DNA of 5,140 nucleotides from Croceibacterium_A sp039927815 (lineage in GTDB: Bacteria; Pseudomonadota; Alphaproteobacteria; Sphingomonadales; Sphingomonadaceae). Made by a program: the position numbers and the translations under genes. The stretch spans positions 1 to 5,140 of the forward strand of contig JBDSUJ010000105.1 in NCBI GenBank assembly GCA_039927815.1. The letters run 5' to 3'. Numbering within the stretch: the first letter of the stretch is position 1; each line of letters opens with the position of its first letter. Below are positions 1-5,140 of the stretch, piece after piece. The notes below the pieces were generated by a model. It saw only the letters and a program-made list of their open reading frames with translations. It searched no databases and was not told the DNA's origin.

Positions 1-188
1 AGAAGGCATCATGGCCAGCGGCTCATGGATAGGCCGCATCAACAGGTCGAAGACATGGCCGCATCCCAACAACGCAGATGCATCAGACAGAACTGAACTT
101 GCTAACGGAGCGCCGTCCAGACAGGGTGGAAAGCGGACAGTGCGGTCCTCATTGCTACTCGTGCCCGCGCAATCTGTCGTAATGATGG
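1..188 (-). other. Region downstream of the GST gene; unassigned open frame reaching the left edge
   Basis: No gene can be assigned here. On the minus strand, the frame whose codons begin at plus positions 1, 4, 7 and so on has no stop from position 414 down to the left edge, and its upstream half is simply antisense to the GST gene. Below 188 it would read, among other residues, GHVFDLLMRPIHEPLAMMPS near the edge. Possible ATG starts in this free part are at 39 and at 12/9, none preceded by a recognisable Shine-Dalgarno sequence. Third-position GC is mixed. The other two minus frames and two of the plus frames close quickly. It may be the N-terminus of a gene continuing to the left, or plain intergenic DNA; I do not recognise the peptide. 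Confidence 0.15.
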
Positions 189-827
189 CTAATCTGCCGC
201 GGCAAAATGCGCCATTTGGTCGTCGTGGGCCTTGGCAAACGCCCGGCGGGACGTCGCCCGCGACACGTAAGCCCGACAGGCAGGGTATTGAGCTAGTCCA
301 TCGAAGCGATCCACCAGGCGCAGTACGTCGGCCATGAGAATGTCGGCGATCGAAAACCGCCCCGCAAGCCATTCGCGTCCTGTCAGGACCTGTTCCATGT
401 GCTTGAGCCGGGCTTCAAGGAACGTGTCGAAAAACTTGCGCATTGGTGTTTCGTCCGTGTCACCAGAGAACTTGAAGAAGGACCAAGGTTGGCTCGCGGC
501 CTCAACTGAAGCCAAAGCTGCGAAGAGCCATTCTTTGACATCGCTCCGCCCGCGAGGGTCGGCAGGCATCAGCTGGGCGCTCTGCTCACCCAGATGAAGC
601 AGGATAGCTCCACTTTCGAAAATTGAGACGTCGCCATCGGTCAGCCATGGCACTTGGCCGAAGGGCTGGTGCGCGAAATGCTCCGAAGTTCGCTCGCGAA
701 AGGGCACGCTTTTGACGCGATAGGGTAAACCAGCCTCTTCGAGTGCCCAGCGCACCCTTAGGTCACGCACATACCCGCGCGGCATCTCAGGAACCCAATC
801 GAACGTGGTGAGGATAAGATCGGACAT
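189..827 (-). CDS. Glutathione S-transferase family protein
   Basis: A 212-residue cytosolic protein, full length for the soluble GST superfamily, whose members usually conjugate glutathione to electrophiles or use it in reduction or isomerisation. The N-terminal thioredoxin-like domain covers about residues 1-82: V59-P60 gives the conserved cis-proline, and E71-S72 in IFESGAIL is the site that binds the gamma-glutamyl part of glutathione. The all-helical C-terminal domain covers about 90-205 and holds the N-capping box S159-x-x-D162 in GRFSIADI. The usual catalytic Ser, Cys or Tyr near residues 8-15 is not obvious: the stretch there is TTFDWVPEMPRGY, with Y19 the nearest tyrosine, so the class and activity are uncertain. 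A good Shine-Dalgarno sequence supports the ATG at 827. It lies about 100 bases downstream of the lipid-transport operon on the same strand but is visibly less GC-rich, so it is probably an independent gene and possibly acquired. The family call is firm; the substrate is unknown. Confidence 0.93.
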   Translation of the reverse strand: MSDLILTTFDWVPEMPRGYVRDLRVRWALEEAGLPYRVKSVPFRERTSEHFAHQPFGQVPWLTDGDVSIFESGAILLHLGEQSAQLMPADPRGRSDVKEWLFAALASVEAASQPWSFFKFSGDTDETPMRKFFDTFLEARLKHMEQVLTGREWLAGRFSIADILMADVLRLVDRFDGLAQYPACRAYVSRATSRRAFAKAHDDQMAHFAAAD

Positions 828-834
828 TGGGCGG

Positions 835-842
835 CTTCCTTC
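835..842 (-). promoter_or_regulatory. Ribosome binding site of the GST gene
   Basis: Read on the minus strand this is GAAGGAAG, with its AGGA core 9 bases before the ATG at 827. It is the best purine-rich site near this gene and supports that start. No confident -35/-10 pair was found in the surrounding 828-927 gap. Confidence 0.6.
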
Positions 843-927
843 AAACGCGGTTCTCTATGGCCGCTTCTAAGCCTGCCTCGGACAAATACGAATGACTGAC
901 TTGGGTCGAAAGCAGATGCTCGCTCGG

Positions 928-1518
928 CTAACCGACCCAGTCGGCGACTTGTCCGGCGACGTCGTTGGCCGCCTGGTTGAGCGCCGGGCCGACCGCCGCG
1001 CCGGTTGCCGCCACGCCGGGGACCACGCTCTCGAAGCGGCGAGTGGTGATCCGCCCGCCGGCCTGCTGCAGCACGCCGTCATAGCGCACGATCACGCTTC
1101 CGCTCGGAGCATCGTAGCCGAAATCGGTCAGCTGCCCGGTCAACTTGACCGCGGCGGCGTATTGCAGGTCGCTTTCGCCGACCACCAGCCGGGTTCCCTT
1201 GGCACGGATGGTCTCGCTGATCAGCCGCTGGAATAGGCGGGTCGGTTTTTCGACCCAGGTCGCATCCTTGAGATATTCGACCGTCGAGGCGTTCACCTGC
1301 ACCGGGATGCGGGTGTAGCCGAGGCGCTGCGGCGCGCCCGGCTCCATGACCGCGAGCGCGGTGGTGGCGGTGCCCGCCGCGGTGGTGCCGGCAGGGGCCG
1401 AGCGCACCGGGGTCAGCGAGTAGAGTTGCTTGGGCGTCTTGCCGCCCAGCGAACACCCGGCAACAGCCCCGATAACAGCCAGCGCCACGCTTGCGCCCAG
1501 AACTGCCTTGACGGCCAT
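928..1518 (-). CDS. PqiC-like ABC transport auxiliary lipoprotein (ABC_trans_aux family)
   Basis: A 196-residue lipoprotein that is probably the outer-membrane partner of the MCE transporter encoded just upstream. The signal peptide has K4, a hydrophobic core of Ala, Val and Leu, and a lipobox AVAGC with C22 as the lipidation site. Ser at +2, rather than Asp, predicts sorting to the outer membrane. An Ala/Thr/Gly-rich linker (about 40-57) precedes the folded part. That part carries Y82 and W88-x-x-x-P92, then a helix starting RLFQRLISETI, the pattern of the PqiC/YmbA-type auxiliary lipoprotein family. I chose the ATG at 1518 because AGGAG lies 7 bases before it. The ATG at 1539 (203 residues, adding MSHRRAA) overlaps the mlaD stop as ATGA but has only a weak AAGAA in front; it remains possible. 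It is the last gene of the operon. The family call is likely; which lipid or protein it binds is not visible. Confidence 0.85.
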   Translation of the reverse strand: MAVKAVLGASVALAVIGAVAGCSLGGKTPKQLYSLTPVRSAPAGTTAAGTATTALAVMEPGAPQRLGYTRIPVQVNASTVEYLKDATWVEKPTRLFQRLISETIRAKGTRLVVGESDLQYAAAVKLTGQLTDFGYDAPSGSVIVRYDGVLQQAGGRITTRRFESVVPGVAATGAAVGPALNQAANDVAGQVADWVG

Positions 1519-1524
1519 CGCGGC

Positions 1525-1530
1525 TCTCCT
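1525..1530 (-). promoter_or_regulatory. Ribosome binding site choosing the lipoprotein start
   Basis: On the minus strand this reads AGGAGA, with 7 bases between AGGAG and the ATG at 1518. It lies downstream of the alternative ATG at 1539, so it can serve only the shorter form. It is the strongest Shine-Dalgarno sequence in the operon. Confidence 0.6.
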
Positions 1531-1535
1531 GTGGC

Positions 1536-2483
1536 TCATTTCTTGTAATCCGGCAGCTTGGGCGAGCCGAGCAGCGAGCCGGCGCCTTCGTTGGAAATGC
1601 GTTCGGTCACCTCGCGCAGCGCCTGGCTGGTGCGGCGCAAGTCCTGCAGCGTGGCCTCGGCCGTCGGGAGCGTCGATTCGCTGAGCTGGCGCGCTGCCGG
1701 ACGGGCATCGTTAAGGGTGTTCTGCAGTGAATCCGCCGCCGACTGCGCCGATTTCATCGTCGTGCGCATCTGCGCCGCGAGTTCCTGCCCATCGTGGTTG
1801 AGCAGATTGTTGGTCGAATCGAGCGTGCCTTCGAACGACGCCAGCGTCTTGGTCGACTGGGCCAGCGTGGTCTGCAGTTCGCGCATGGTGGCGCGGACAT
1901 CGGGCGCCGATTCGGCGAACGCGGCGCTCATCCGCTCGGTATTTTTCAAGATTCCCTGGATCGAGTTCTGGTTCTCATCCGACAACACCCGGGTCAGACG
2001 GTCAGTCAGCGTGGCCAGCCGTTCGAGCAGGAGCGGCGCGCTGGCGAGGATCTGGCCCAACCCGCCGGGCTGCGGCGGGATCACCGGCGCGCCTTCGGGG
2101 CACGATGTGGTGCGGCAGGTAATCGGCGGCGCGTTGCGCTTACCGCCGTTGAGGCTGATGGTCGAGACGCCGGTGAAGCTGGCGGAGATCGATGCCGACG
2201 TGCCCAGCAGGATGGGGGTGTCTTCCTCCACCTCGATCCGCACTTTGACGAATTCGGGGTCTTTGTCCCACAGCTTGATCTGGGTCACTTGGCCGACCGG
2301 GACGCCCGAATAGGCAACCTGCGAGCCCTTGGCGAGACCGCCGACCGATTGCTCGAAGAAGATATCGTATTCCTTGCGGTTCTGGTTGCCCAGCTGCGCC
2401 AGCCACACGATAAACGCCGCCAGCAGCGCCAGCAGGACCAGGCTGACCGCGCCTACCCAGACATAATTCGCCCGCGTCTCCAT
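1536..2483 (-). CDS. mlaD: MlaD-family MCE protein (substrate-binding subunit of lipid ABC transporter)
   Basis: A 315-residue inner-membrane protein with its bulk in the periplasm. MCE proteins form hexameric rings that pass lipids through a central pore. Residues 7-30 form a single N-terminal membrane anchor. The MCE domain follows at about 38-137, with VGGLAKGSQVAYSGVPVGQV as its hallmark near 47-66, SFTGVSTISLNGG at 102-114, and a closing GAPVIPPQPGGL. An insert inside the domain holds C123 and C128, which could form a disulfide. From about 142 to 305 the protein is polar and rich in Ala, Gln, Leu and Thr, with long heptad-like helical stretches. This makes it much longer than E. coli MlaD (about 180 residues) and suggests a tube or needle extending into the periplasm. 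The frame stays open upstream to an ATG at 2588, but the ATG at 2483 starts right before the anchor and has AGGAAA in front. It lies 8 bases after mlaF. The family call is firm; orthology to MlaD rather than another MCE protein is less so. Confidence 0.93.
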   Translation of the reverse strand: METRANYVWVGAVSLVLLALLAAFIVWLAQLGNQNRKEYDIFFEQSVGGLAKGSQVAYSGVPVGQVTQIKLWDKDPEFVKVRIEVEEDTPILLGTSASISASFTGVSTISLNGGKRNAPPITCRTTSCPEGAPVIPPQPGGLGQILASAPLLLERLATLTDRLTRVLSDENQNSIQGILKNTERMSAAFAESAPDVRATMRELQTTLAQSTKTLASFEGTLDSTNNLLNHDGQELAAQMRTTMKSAQSAADSLQNTLNDARPAARQLSESTLPTAEATLQDLRRTSQALREVTERISNEGAGSLLGSPKLPDYKK

Positions 2484-2487
2484 CCGG

Positions 2488-2493
2488 TTTCCT
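2488..2493 (-). promoter_or_regulatory. Ribosome binding site of mlaD overlapping the mlaF stop
   Basis: On the minus strand the junction reads TAGGAAACCGGATG. The TAG is the mlaF stop, and AGGAAA, sharing its AG, is the Shine-Dalgarno sequence of mlaD. This fixes the mlaD start at 2483 and suggests coupled translation of the two genes. Confidence 0.6.
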
Positions 2494-3373
2494 ATGCCTT
2501 TGCCATCGCCGGCTTGTCCATGGGTTTCCCCGCTGCCCCGCCTTGTGCCGCCCGCCCGCGCGGGCCGGCGAAGTATTCCTGGATCCACGGATGGTCGGTT
2601 TCGAGCAGTTCCGGGATCGTGCCGACCGCGATGACCTTGCCGTCGGCCAGCACCGCCACCCGGTCGCAGATCGAATAGAGCGTGTCGAGATCGTGCGTGA
2701 TCAGGAACACCGTCAGGCCGAGTGTTTCCTGCAGTTCGCGGGTCAGTTCGTCGAACGCGGCCGCGCCGATCGGGTCGAGCCCGGCAGTCGGCTCGTCGAG
2801 AAACAGCAGTTCCGGATCGAGCGCCAGTGCGCGCGCGAGTCCGGCGCGCTTGCGCATCCCGCCCGACAGCTCGGACGGGAACTTGCTCACCGCGTCCTCG
2901 GGCAGGCCGGTCATCATAACTTTGTAGCGGGCAACCTCGTGGCGTAGGTCTGAGGCGAGCTCGGGATAGAACTGCTTGAGTGGAACCTCGACGTTTTCCG
3001 CCACGGTCAGGGTCGAAAACAACGCGCCGCCCTGGAACAACACGCCCCAGCGGCTGCGGACCGCGCTTTCCTCGTCAGGCTCGGCGCCGATGGTGTTCTT
3101 GCCGAACACCCGGATCTCGCCAGCGTCGGGAATCTGCAAGCCGATGATCGAGCGCATCAGGACCGACTTGCCGGTGCCCGAGCCGCCGACCACGCCGAGG
3201 ATTTCGCCGCGCCGGACCTTGAGCGACAAGCCGTCATGGACCACCGCGTCACCGAAGCAATTGCGCAGGCCCTCGATCTCGATCGGATACTCGCCGCCGA
3301 AGTCCTCGACCAGGTCGTCGCGCGCCTCGACCATGACTTCGTCGCGCAGGACGGTGTCGTCGTCCTCGCTCAT
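2492..3373 (-). CDS. mlaF: MlaF-family ABC transporter ATP-binding protein
   Basis: A 293-residue cytoplasmic ATPase that powers the MlaE-type permease encoded upstream. All ABC motifs are intact and in order: Walker A GGSGTGKS at 63-70, Q-loop Q114 in LFQGGALFSTLTVAENV (typical of MlaF-type ATPases), signature LSGGM at 169-173, Walker B LLFLDE at 189-194 with D193 and E194, D-loop around 198-201, and switch H227. Two parts fall outside the core. Residues 1-28 are strongly acidic (12 Asp or Glu), and the tail from about 269 is rich in Ala, Gly, Lys and Pro. In E. coli MlaF the C-terminal tail reaches over to the partner subunit and touches MlaB; here the MlaB-like domain is on the permease, so the tail contact may differ. 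The ATG at 3373 overlaps the permease stop as ATGA, with no strong Shine-Dalgarno sequence, which suggests translational coupling. The same frame runs upstream to 4303, but that part is only antiparallel-free overlap with the permease gene. Confidence 0.95.
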   Translation of the reverse strand: MSEDDDTVLRDEVMVEARDDLVEDFGGEYPIEIEGLRNCFGDAVVHDGLSLKVRRGEILGVVGGSGTGKSVLMRSIIGLQIPDAGEIRVFGKNTIGAEPDEESAVRSRWGVLFQGGALFSTLTVAENVEVPLKQFYPELASDLRHEVARYKVMMTGLPEDAVSKFPSELSGGMRKRAGLARALALDPELLFLDEPTAGLDPIGAAAFDELTRELQETLGLTVFLITHDLDTLYSICDRVAVLADGKVIAVGTIPELLETDHPWIQEYFAGPRGRAAQGGAAGKPMDKPAMAKA

Positions 3374-4479
3374 GACCAGCCCAGCTGATCGAAGAAGATA
3401 GCGAAGAAAGCGTCGAGCACGATCACCATGAAGATCGCCTGGACCACCGCCTGGGTGGTGCGCAGCCCGACCTGTTCGGAATCGCCCTGCACCTGCATGC
3501 CCTGGTAACACCCGGCCAGCGCCACGATCAGCCCAAACACCGGCGCCTTGATCAGCGCGACCCACAGATCGTAGTTGGGCACCACTTCCTGGATCCGGCT
3601 GAGGAAGCTGAGGAACGGGATGCCCAGCGTCAGGTCGGCGATGAACGCGCCGCCGATGATCCCCAGGACCGCCGAATAGAACCCCAGCAGCGGCATCATC
3701 AGCACCGCCGCGAGGATCCGCGGGATCACCAGGGCTTCCATCGGCGACACCCCGATCGTGCGCATCGCGTCGATTTCTTCGGTCAGCTTCATCGTGCCGA
3801 TCTGCGCGGCGAACGCCGAGCCCGAGCGCCCCGCGACCATGATCGCGGTCATCAGCACGCCCAGCTCGCGCAAGGTCAGCCGCCCGGTCAGGTTGATGGT
3901 GTAGATTTCGGCCCCGAACTGCTTGAGCTGGGCGGCGCCCTGCTGCGCCACCACGATGCCGATCAGGAAGCTCATCAGCCCGATAATCGGCAGCGCGGTT
4001 ATGCCGACCAGCTCGAACTGGCGGACCAGCGACTTGATGCGGAACCGCTTGGGATGGCGGATGACGGTCCCGAACGTCAGGATAACCTGCCCGAGGAAGC
4101 CGACGAACCGGATCATGCCGTGCCAGAAGTGGACCACGTGCTCGCCGGTCTGCGAGGTCACGCGTTCGAACACCGGCAGCCGGGGGGGTATGATCGGCGC
4201 GCTGCTGGCATTGTTGCGCACCGTGTCGAGCAGCTTGGCGGCCTTGTCGCTGGCGCCGATGATCTCGGCATTCTGTTCGTCGGCGAAGCGGCCGACGGAC
4301 CACGCGCCGACGGTGTCGATGTCACCGGTATCTTCCAGATCGACAAACTGGATCGGGGTGTTCATGCCCCGCAGCTTACGGTCGAGCAGTCCGATCGAGG
4401 ACACCAGCAGCGGCCCGTGCAGTTCCACCGTCGTGCGCCCGCCCGCCTCTTTTACGGTCAAGTCGGCCCATTCGCGCAT
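3370..4479 (-). CDS. mlaE: STAS-MlaE fusion: lipid ABC transporter permease with N-terminal MlaB-like domain
   Basis: A 369-residue inner-membrane permease, about 105 residues longer than E. coli MlaE (260). Residues 5-90 look like a STAS domain: a beta strand TTVELHGPLLV (16-26), IQFVDLEDTGDIDTVGAW (43-60) and AEIIGASDKAAKLLDTV (71-87). T56 sits where MlaB and anti-sigma-factor antagonists have their key Ser or Thr. A Pro-rich linker (95-102) leads to the MlaE domain, whose family core is AGRSGSAFAAQIGTMKLTEE (216-235), followed by IDAMRTIGVSP and VIPRILA. Hydrophobic segments lie at about 157-178, 249-275, 306-325 and 345-365. The late GLRTTQAVV (338-346) is also typical. MlaE dimers bind two MlaF subunits and link to the MlaD ring. 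The ATG at 4479 is the first possible start: an in-frame stop lies 10 codon-bases upstream, and only a weak AGG precedes it. It heads the operon. A run of seven C residues encodes P98-P99 at the domain junction. Confidence 0.95.
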   Translation of the reverse strand: MREWADLTVKEAGGRTTVELHGPLLVSSIGLLDRKLRGMNTPIQFVDLEDTGDIDTVGAWSVGRFADEQNAEIIGASDKAAKLLDTVRNNASSAPIIPPRLPVFERVTSQTGEHVVHFWHGMIRFVGFLGQVILTFGTVIRHPKRFRIKSLVRQFELVGITALPIIGLMSFLIGIVVAQQGAAQLKQFGAEIYTINLTGRLTLRELGVLMTAIMVAGRSGSAFAAQIGTMKLTEEIDAMRTIGVSPMEALVIPRILAAVLMMPLLGFYSAVLGIIGGAFIADLTLGIPFLSFLSRIQEVVPNYDLWVALIKAPVFGLIVALAGCYQGMQVQGDSEQVGLRTTQAVVQAIFMVIVLDAFFAIFFDQLGWS

Positions 4480-4501
4480 GGCATTGGCCTATGCGGGGAA
4501 A

Positions 4502-4516
4502 TTGCCGGCGCGGCAA
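4502..4516. repeat. 15-base palindrome in the divergent promoter region
   Basis: TTGCCGGCGCGGCAA is a perfect inverted repeat of 6-base arms around a 3-base centre. It lies about 22 bases from the mlaE start and 43 from the valS start. Both arms resemble a -35 box, one for each direction. It could be an operator for a dimeric regulator or a chance palindrome in GC-rich DNA. Confidence 0.4.
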
Positions 4517-4532
4517 GCCGTTGCTCTGGCGA

Positions 4533-4555
4533 GGCGGGGCTGGCAAAGGCCCGCC
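4533..4555 (+). repeat. GC-rich inverted repeat before the valS start
   Basis: GGCGGG (4533-4538) pairs with CCCGCC (4550-4555) across an 11-base loop. An alternative, shifted stem pairs GGGC (4537-4540) with GCCC (4549-4552). The likely valS ribosome binding site AAAGG (4545-4549) falls in the loop or next to the stem, 10 bases before the ATG, so folding could affect translation. No U-run follows, so it is not a terminator. Confidence 0.3.
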
Positions 4556-4559
4556 CATC

Positions 4560-5140
4560 ATGACCGCACCCGACTCCGGCCCGCTTGCCAAGACCTTCGA
4601 CCCCGCCGCGATTGAGGCCAAGTGGTACCGCCATTGGGAAACCAACGGCTGTTTCAGGCCCGCGCGACCGGATGCCCAGCCGTTCACGCTGGTCAACCCG
4701 CCGCCCAACGTCACCGGCAGCCTCCATATCGGCCACGCGCTCGACAACACGCTGCAGGACGTGGTGATCCGCTACGAGCGATTGCGCGGCAAGGACGCGC
4801 TGTGGGTCGTCGGGACCGACCACGCCGGCATCGCCACCCAGATGGTGGTCGAGCGCGAGCTGGAGAAAAGCCAGGACAAGCGCACCAACTACACGCGCGA
4901 GGATTTCGTCGCCAAGGTGTGGGCGTGGAAGGCCGACAGCGGCGGCACCATCACCGGCCAGCTCCGCCGCCTCGGCTGCTCGATGGACTGGAGCCGCGAG
5001 CAGTTCACGATGGACCCGCACTTCACCCGCGCGGTCACCAAGGTGTTCGTCGACCTGTTCAACCAGGGGCTGATTTATCGCGACAAGCGGCTGGTCAACT
5101 GGGACCCCAAGCTCAAGACCGCGATCAGCGACCTCGAGGT
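4560..5140 (+). CDS. valS: Valine--tRNA ligase, N-terminal part (cut by the window edge)
   Basis: The first 193 residues of a cytoplasmic class I aminoacyl-tRNA synthetase that charges tRNA-Val with valine using ATP. The opening FDPAAIEAKWYRHWE is typical of ValRS. It is followed by NPPPNVTGSLHIGHAL (46-61), which contains the HIGH ATP-binding motif at H56-H59, and by GTDHAGIATQ (85-94), the valine-type version of this conserved block. W121-x-W-K, LGCSMDW (138-144) and LVNWDPKL also match ValRS. The protein normally has roughly 850-950 residues, so the CP1 editing domain, the KMSKS loop and the anticodon-binding part lie beyond the right edge. The ATG at 4560 has AAAGG 10 bases upstream. It is divergent from the lipid-transport operon and functionally unrelated to it. 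The reading frame is open and intact to the edge. Confidence 0.97.
   Translation, partial: MTAPDSGPLAKTFDPAAIEAKWYRHWETNGCFRPARPDAQPFTLVNPPPNVTGSLHIGHALDNTLQDVVIRYERLRGKDALWVVGTDHAGIATQMVVERELEKSQDKRTNYTREDFVAKVWAWKADSGGTITGQLRRLGCSMDWSREQFTMDPHFTRAVTKVFVDLFNQGLIYRDKRLVNWDPKLKTAISDLE

Larger units (their letters stand above)
4480..4559. promoter_or_regulatory. Divergent promoter region between the mla operon and valS
   Basis: These 80 bases separate two genes that point away from each other, so promoters for both should lie here or in the adjoining gene starts. On the minus strand a weak candidate is TTGCCG (4511-4516), a 17-base spacer, and CATAGG (4488-4493), 8 bases before the mlaE ATG. 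If used, it would give an almost leaderless transcript. On the plus strand TTGCCG at 4502-4507 has no good -10 partner at the proper distance. The location is well supported; the exact boxes are not. Confidence 0.4.

Noticed and set aside
11..337. Plus-strand open frame of 108 codons
   Set aside because: More than half of it is antisense to the well-supported GST gene, its sequence is Arg/Pro-rich without a recognisable domain, and it has no good ribosome binding site.
828..927. Candidate GST promoter TTCGAC-16-TATTTG on the minus strand
   Set aside because: Both boxes match the consensus poorly (about half the bases), so it cannot be told from background.
902..939. Inverted repeat TGGGTCG/CGACCCA at the end of the operon, considered as a terminator
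   Set aside because: The loop is 24 bases, the lipoprotein stop codon lies within it, and no T-run follows on the minus strand. It does not look like an intrinsic terminator.
1558..2678. Long plus-strand frames opposite mlaD (251 and 294 codons)
   Set aside because: They are antisense to mlaD, whose MCE motifs and membrane anchor are clear. Long shadow frames are expected in GC-rich coding DNA.
3374..4303. Upstream extension of the mlaF frame, giving a 603-residue protein
   Set aside because: This part is an Arg/Ala-rich out-of-frame reading of mlaE on the same strand. The ABC protein starts naturally at 3373 with the ATGA overlap.
4458..5021. Minus-strand frame of 187 codons across the valS start and the gap
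   Set aside because: It is antisense to valS, whose HIGH motif and flanking blocks are unmistakable, and it shows no domain of its own.

Overview
The window looks like a chromosomal stretch of a GC-rich Gram-negative bacterium, most likely an alphaproteobacterium and perhaps a sphingomonad-type one. This is a judgement from codon use and protein style; no marker here fixes the genus. It carries six genes: five on the minus strand and one partial gene on the plus strand.

The centre (about 928-4479, minus strand) is a tight four-gene operon, read right to left. It encodes an MCE-type lipid ABC transporter: an MlaE-family permease with an N-terminal STAS (MlaB-like) domain fused to it, an MlaF-family ATPase, an MlaD-family membrane-anchored MCE protein with a long helical C-terminus, and a PqiC/ABC_trans_aux-type outer-membrane lipoprotein. 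Permease and ATPase overlap by 4 bases (ATGA), ATPase and MlaD are 8 bases apart, and MlaD abuts or overlaps the lipoprotein. All four products can be placed in one envelope complex: permease plus ATPase in the inner membrane, the MCE protein in the periplasm, the lipoprotein at the outer membrane. No mlaC (soluble lipid carrier) or mlaA gene lies in the window, so the layout mixes Mla-like membrane parts with a Pqi-like lipoprotein partner.

Divergent from the operon, after an 80-base gap (4480-4559), is the start of valS (valyl-tRNA synthetase), which runs off the right edge. The gap holds a 15-base palindrome whose arms resemble -35 boxes in both directions, and a GC-rich inverted repeat just before valS.

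Downstream of the operon on the same strand, after about 100 bases, is a glutathione S-transferase family gene (189-827), visibly less GC-rich than the operon and probably a separate unit. Positions 1-188 hold no gene I can identify. One minus-strand frame stays open there to the left edge but has no convincing start. I see no RNA gene, mobile element, CRISPR array or clear terminator. The most interesting points are the STAS-MlaE fusion, the operon's make-up, and a seven-base C tract exactly at the junction of the two fused domains.
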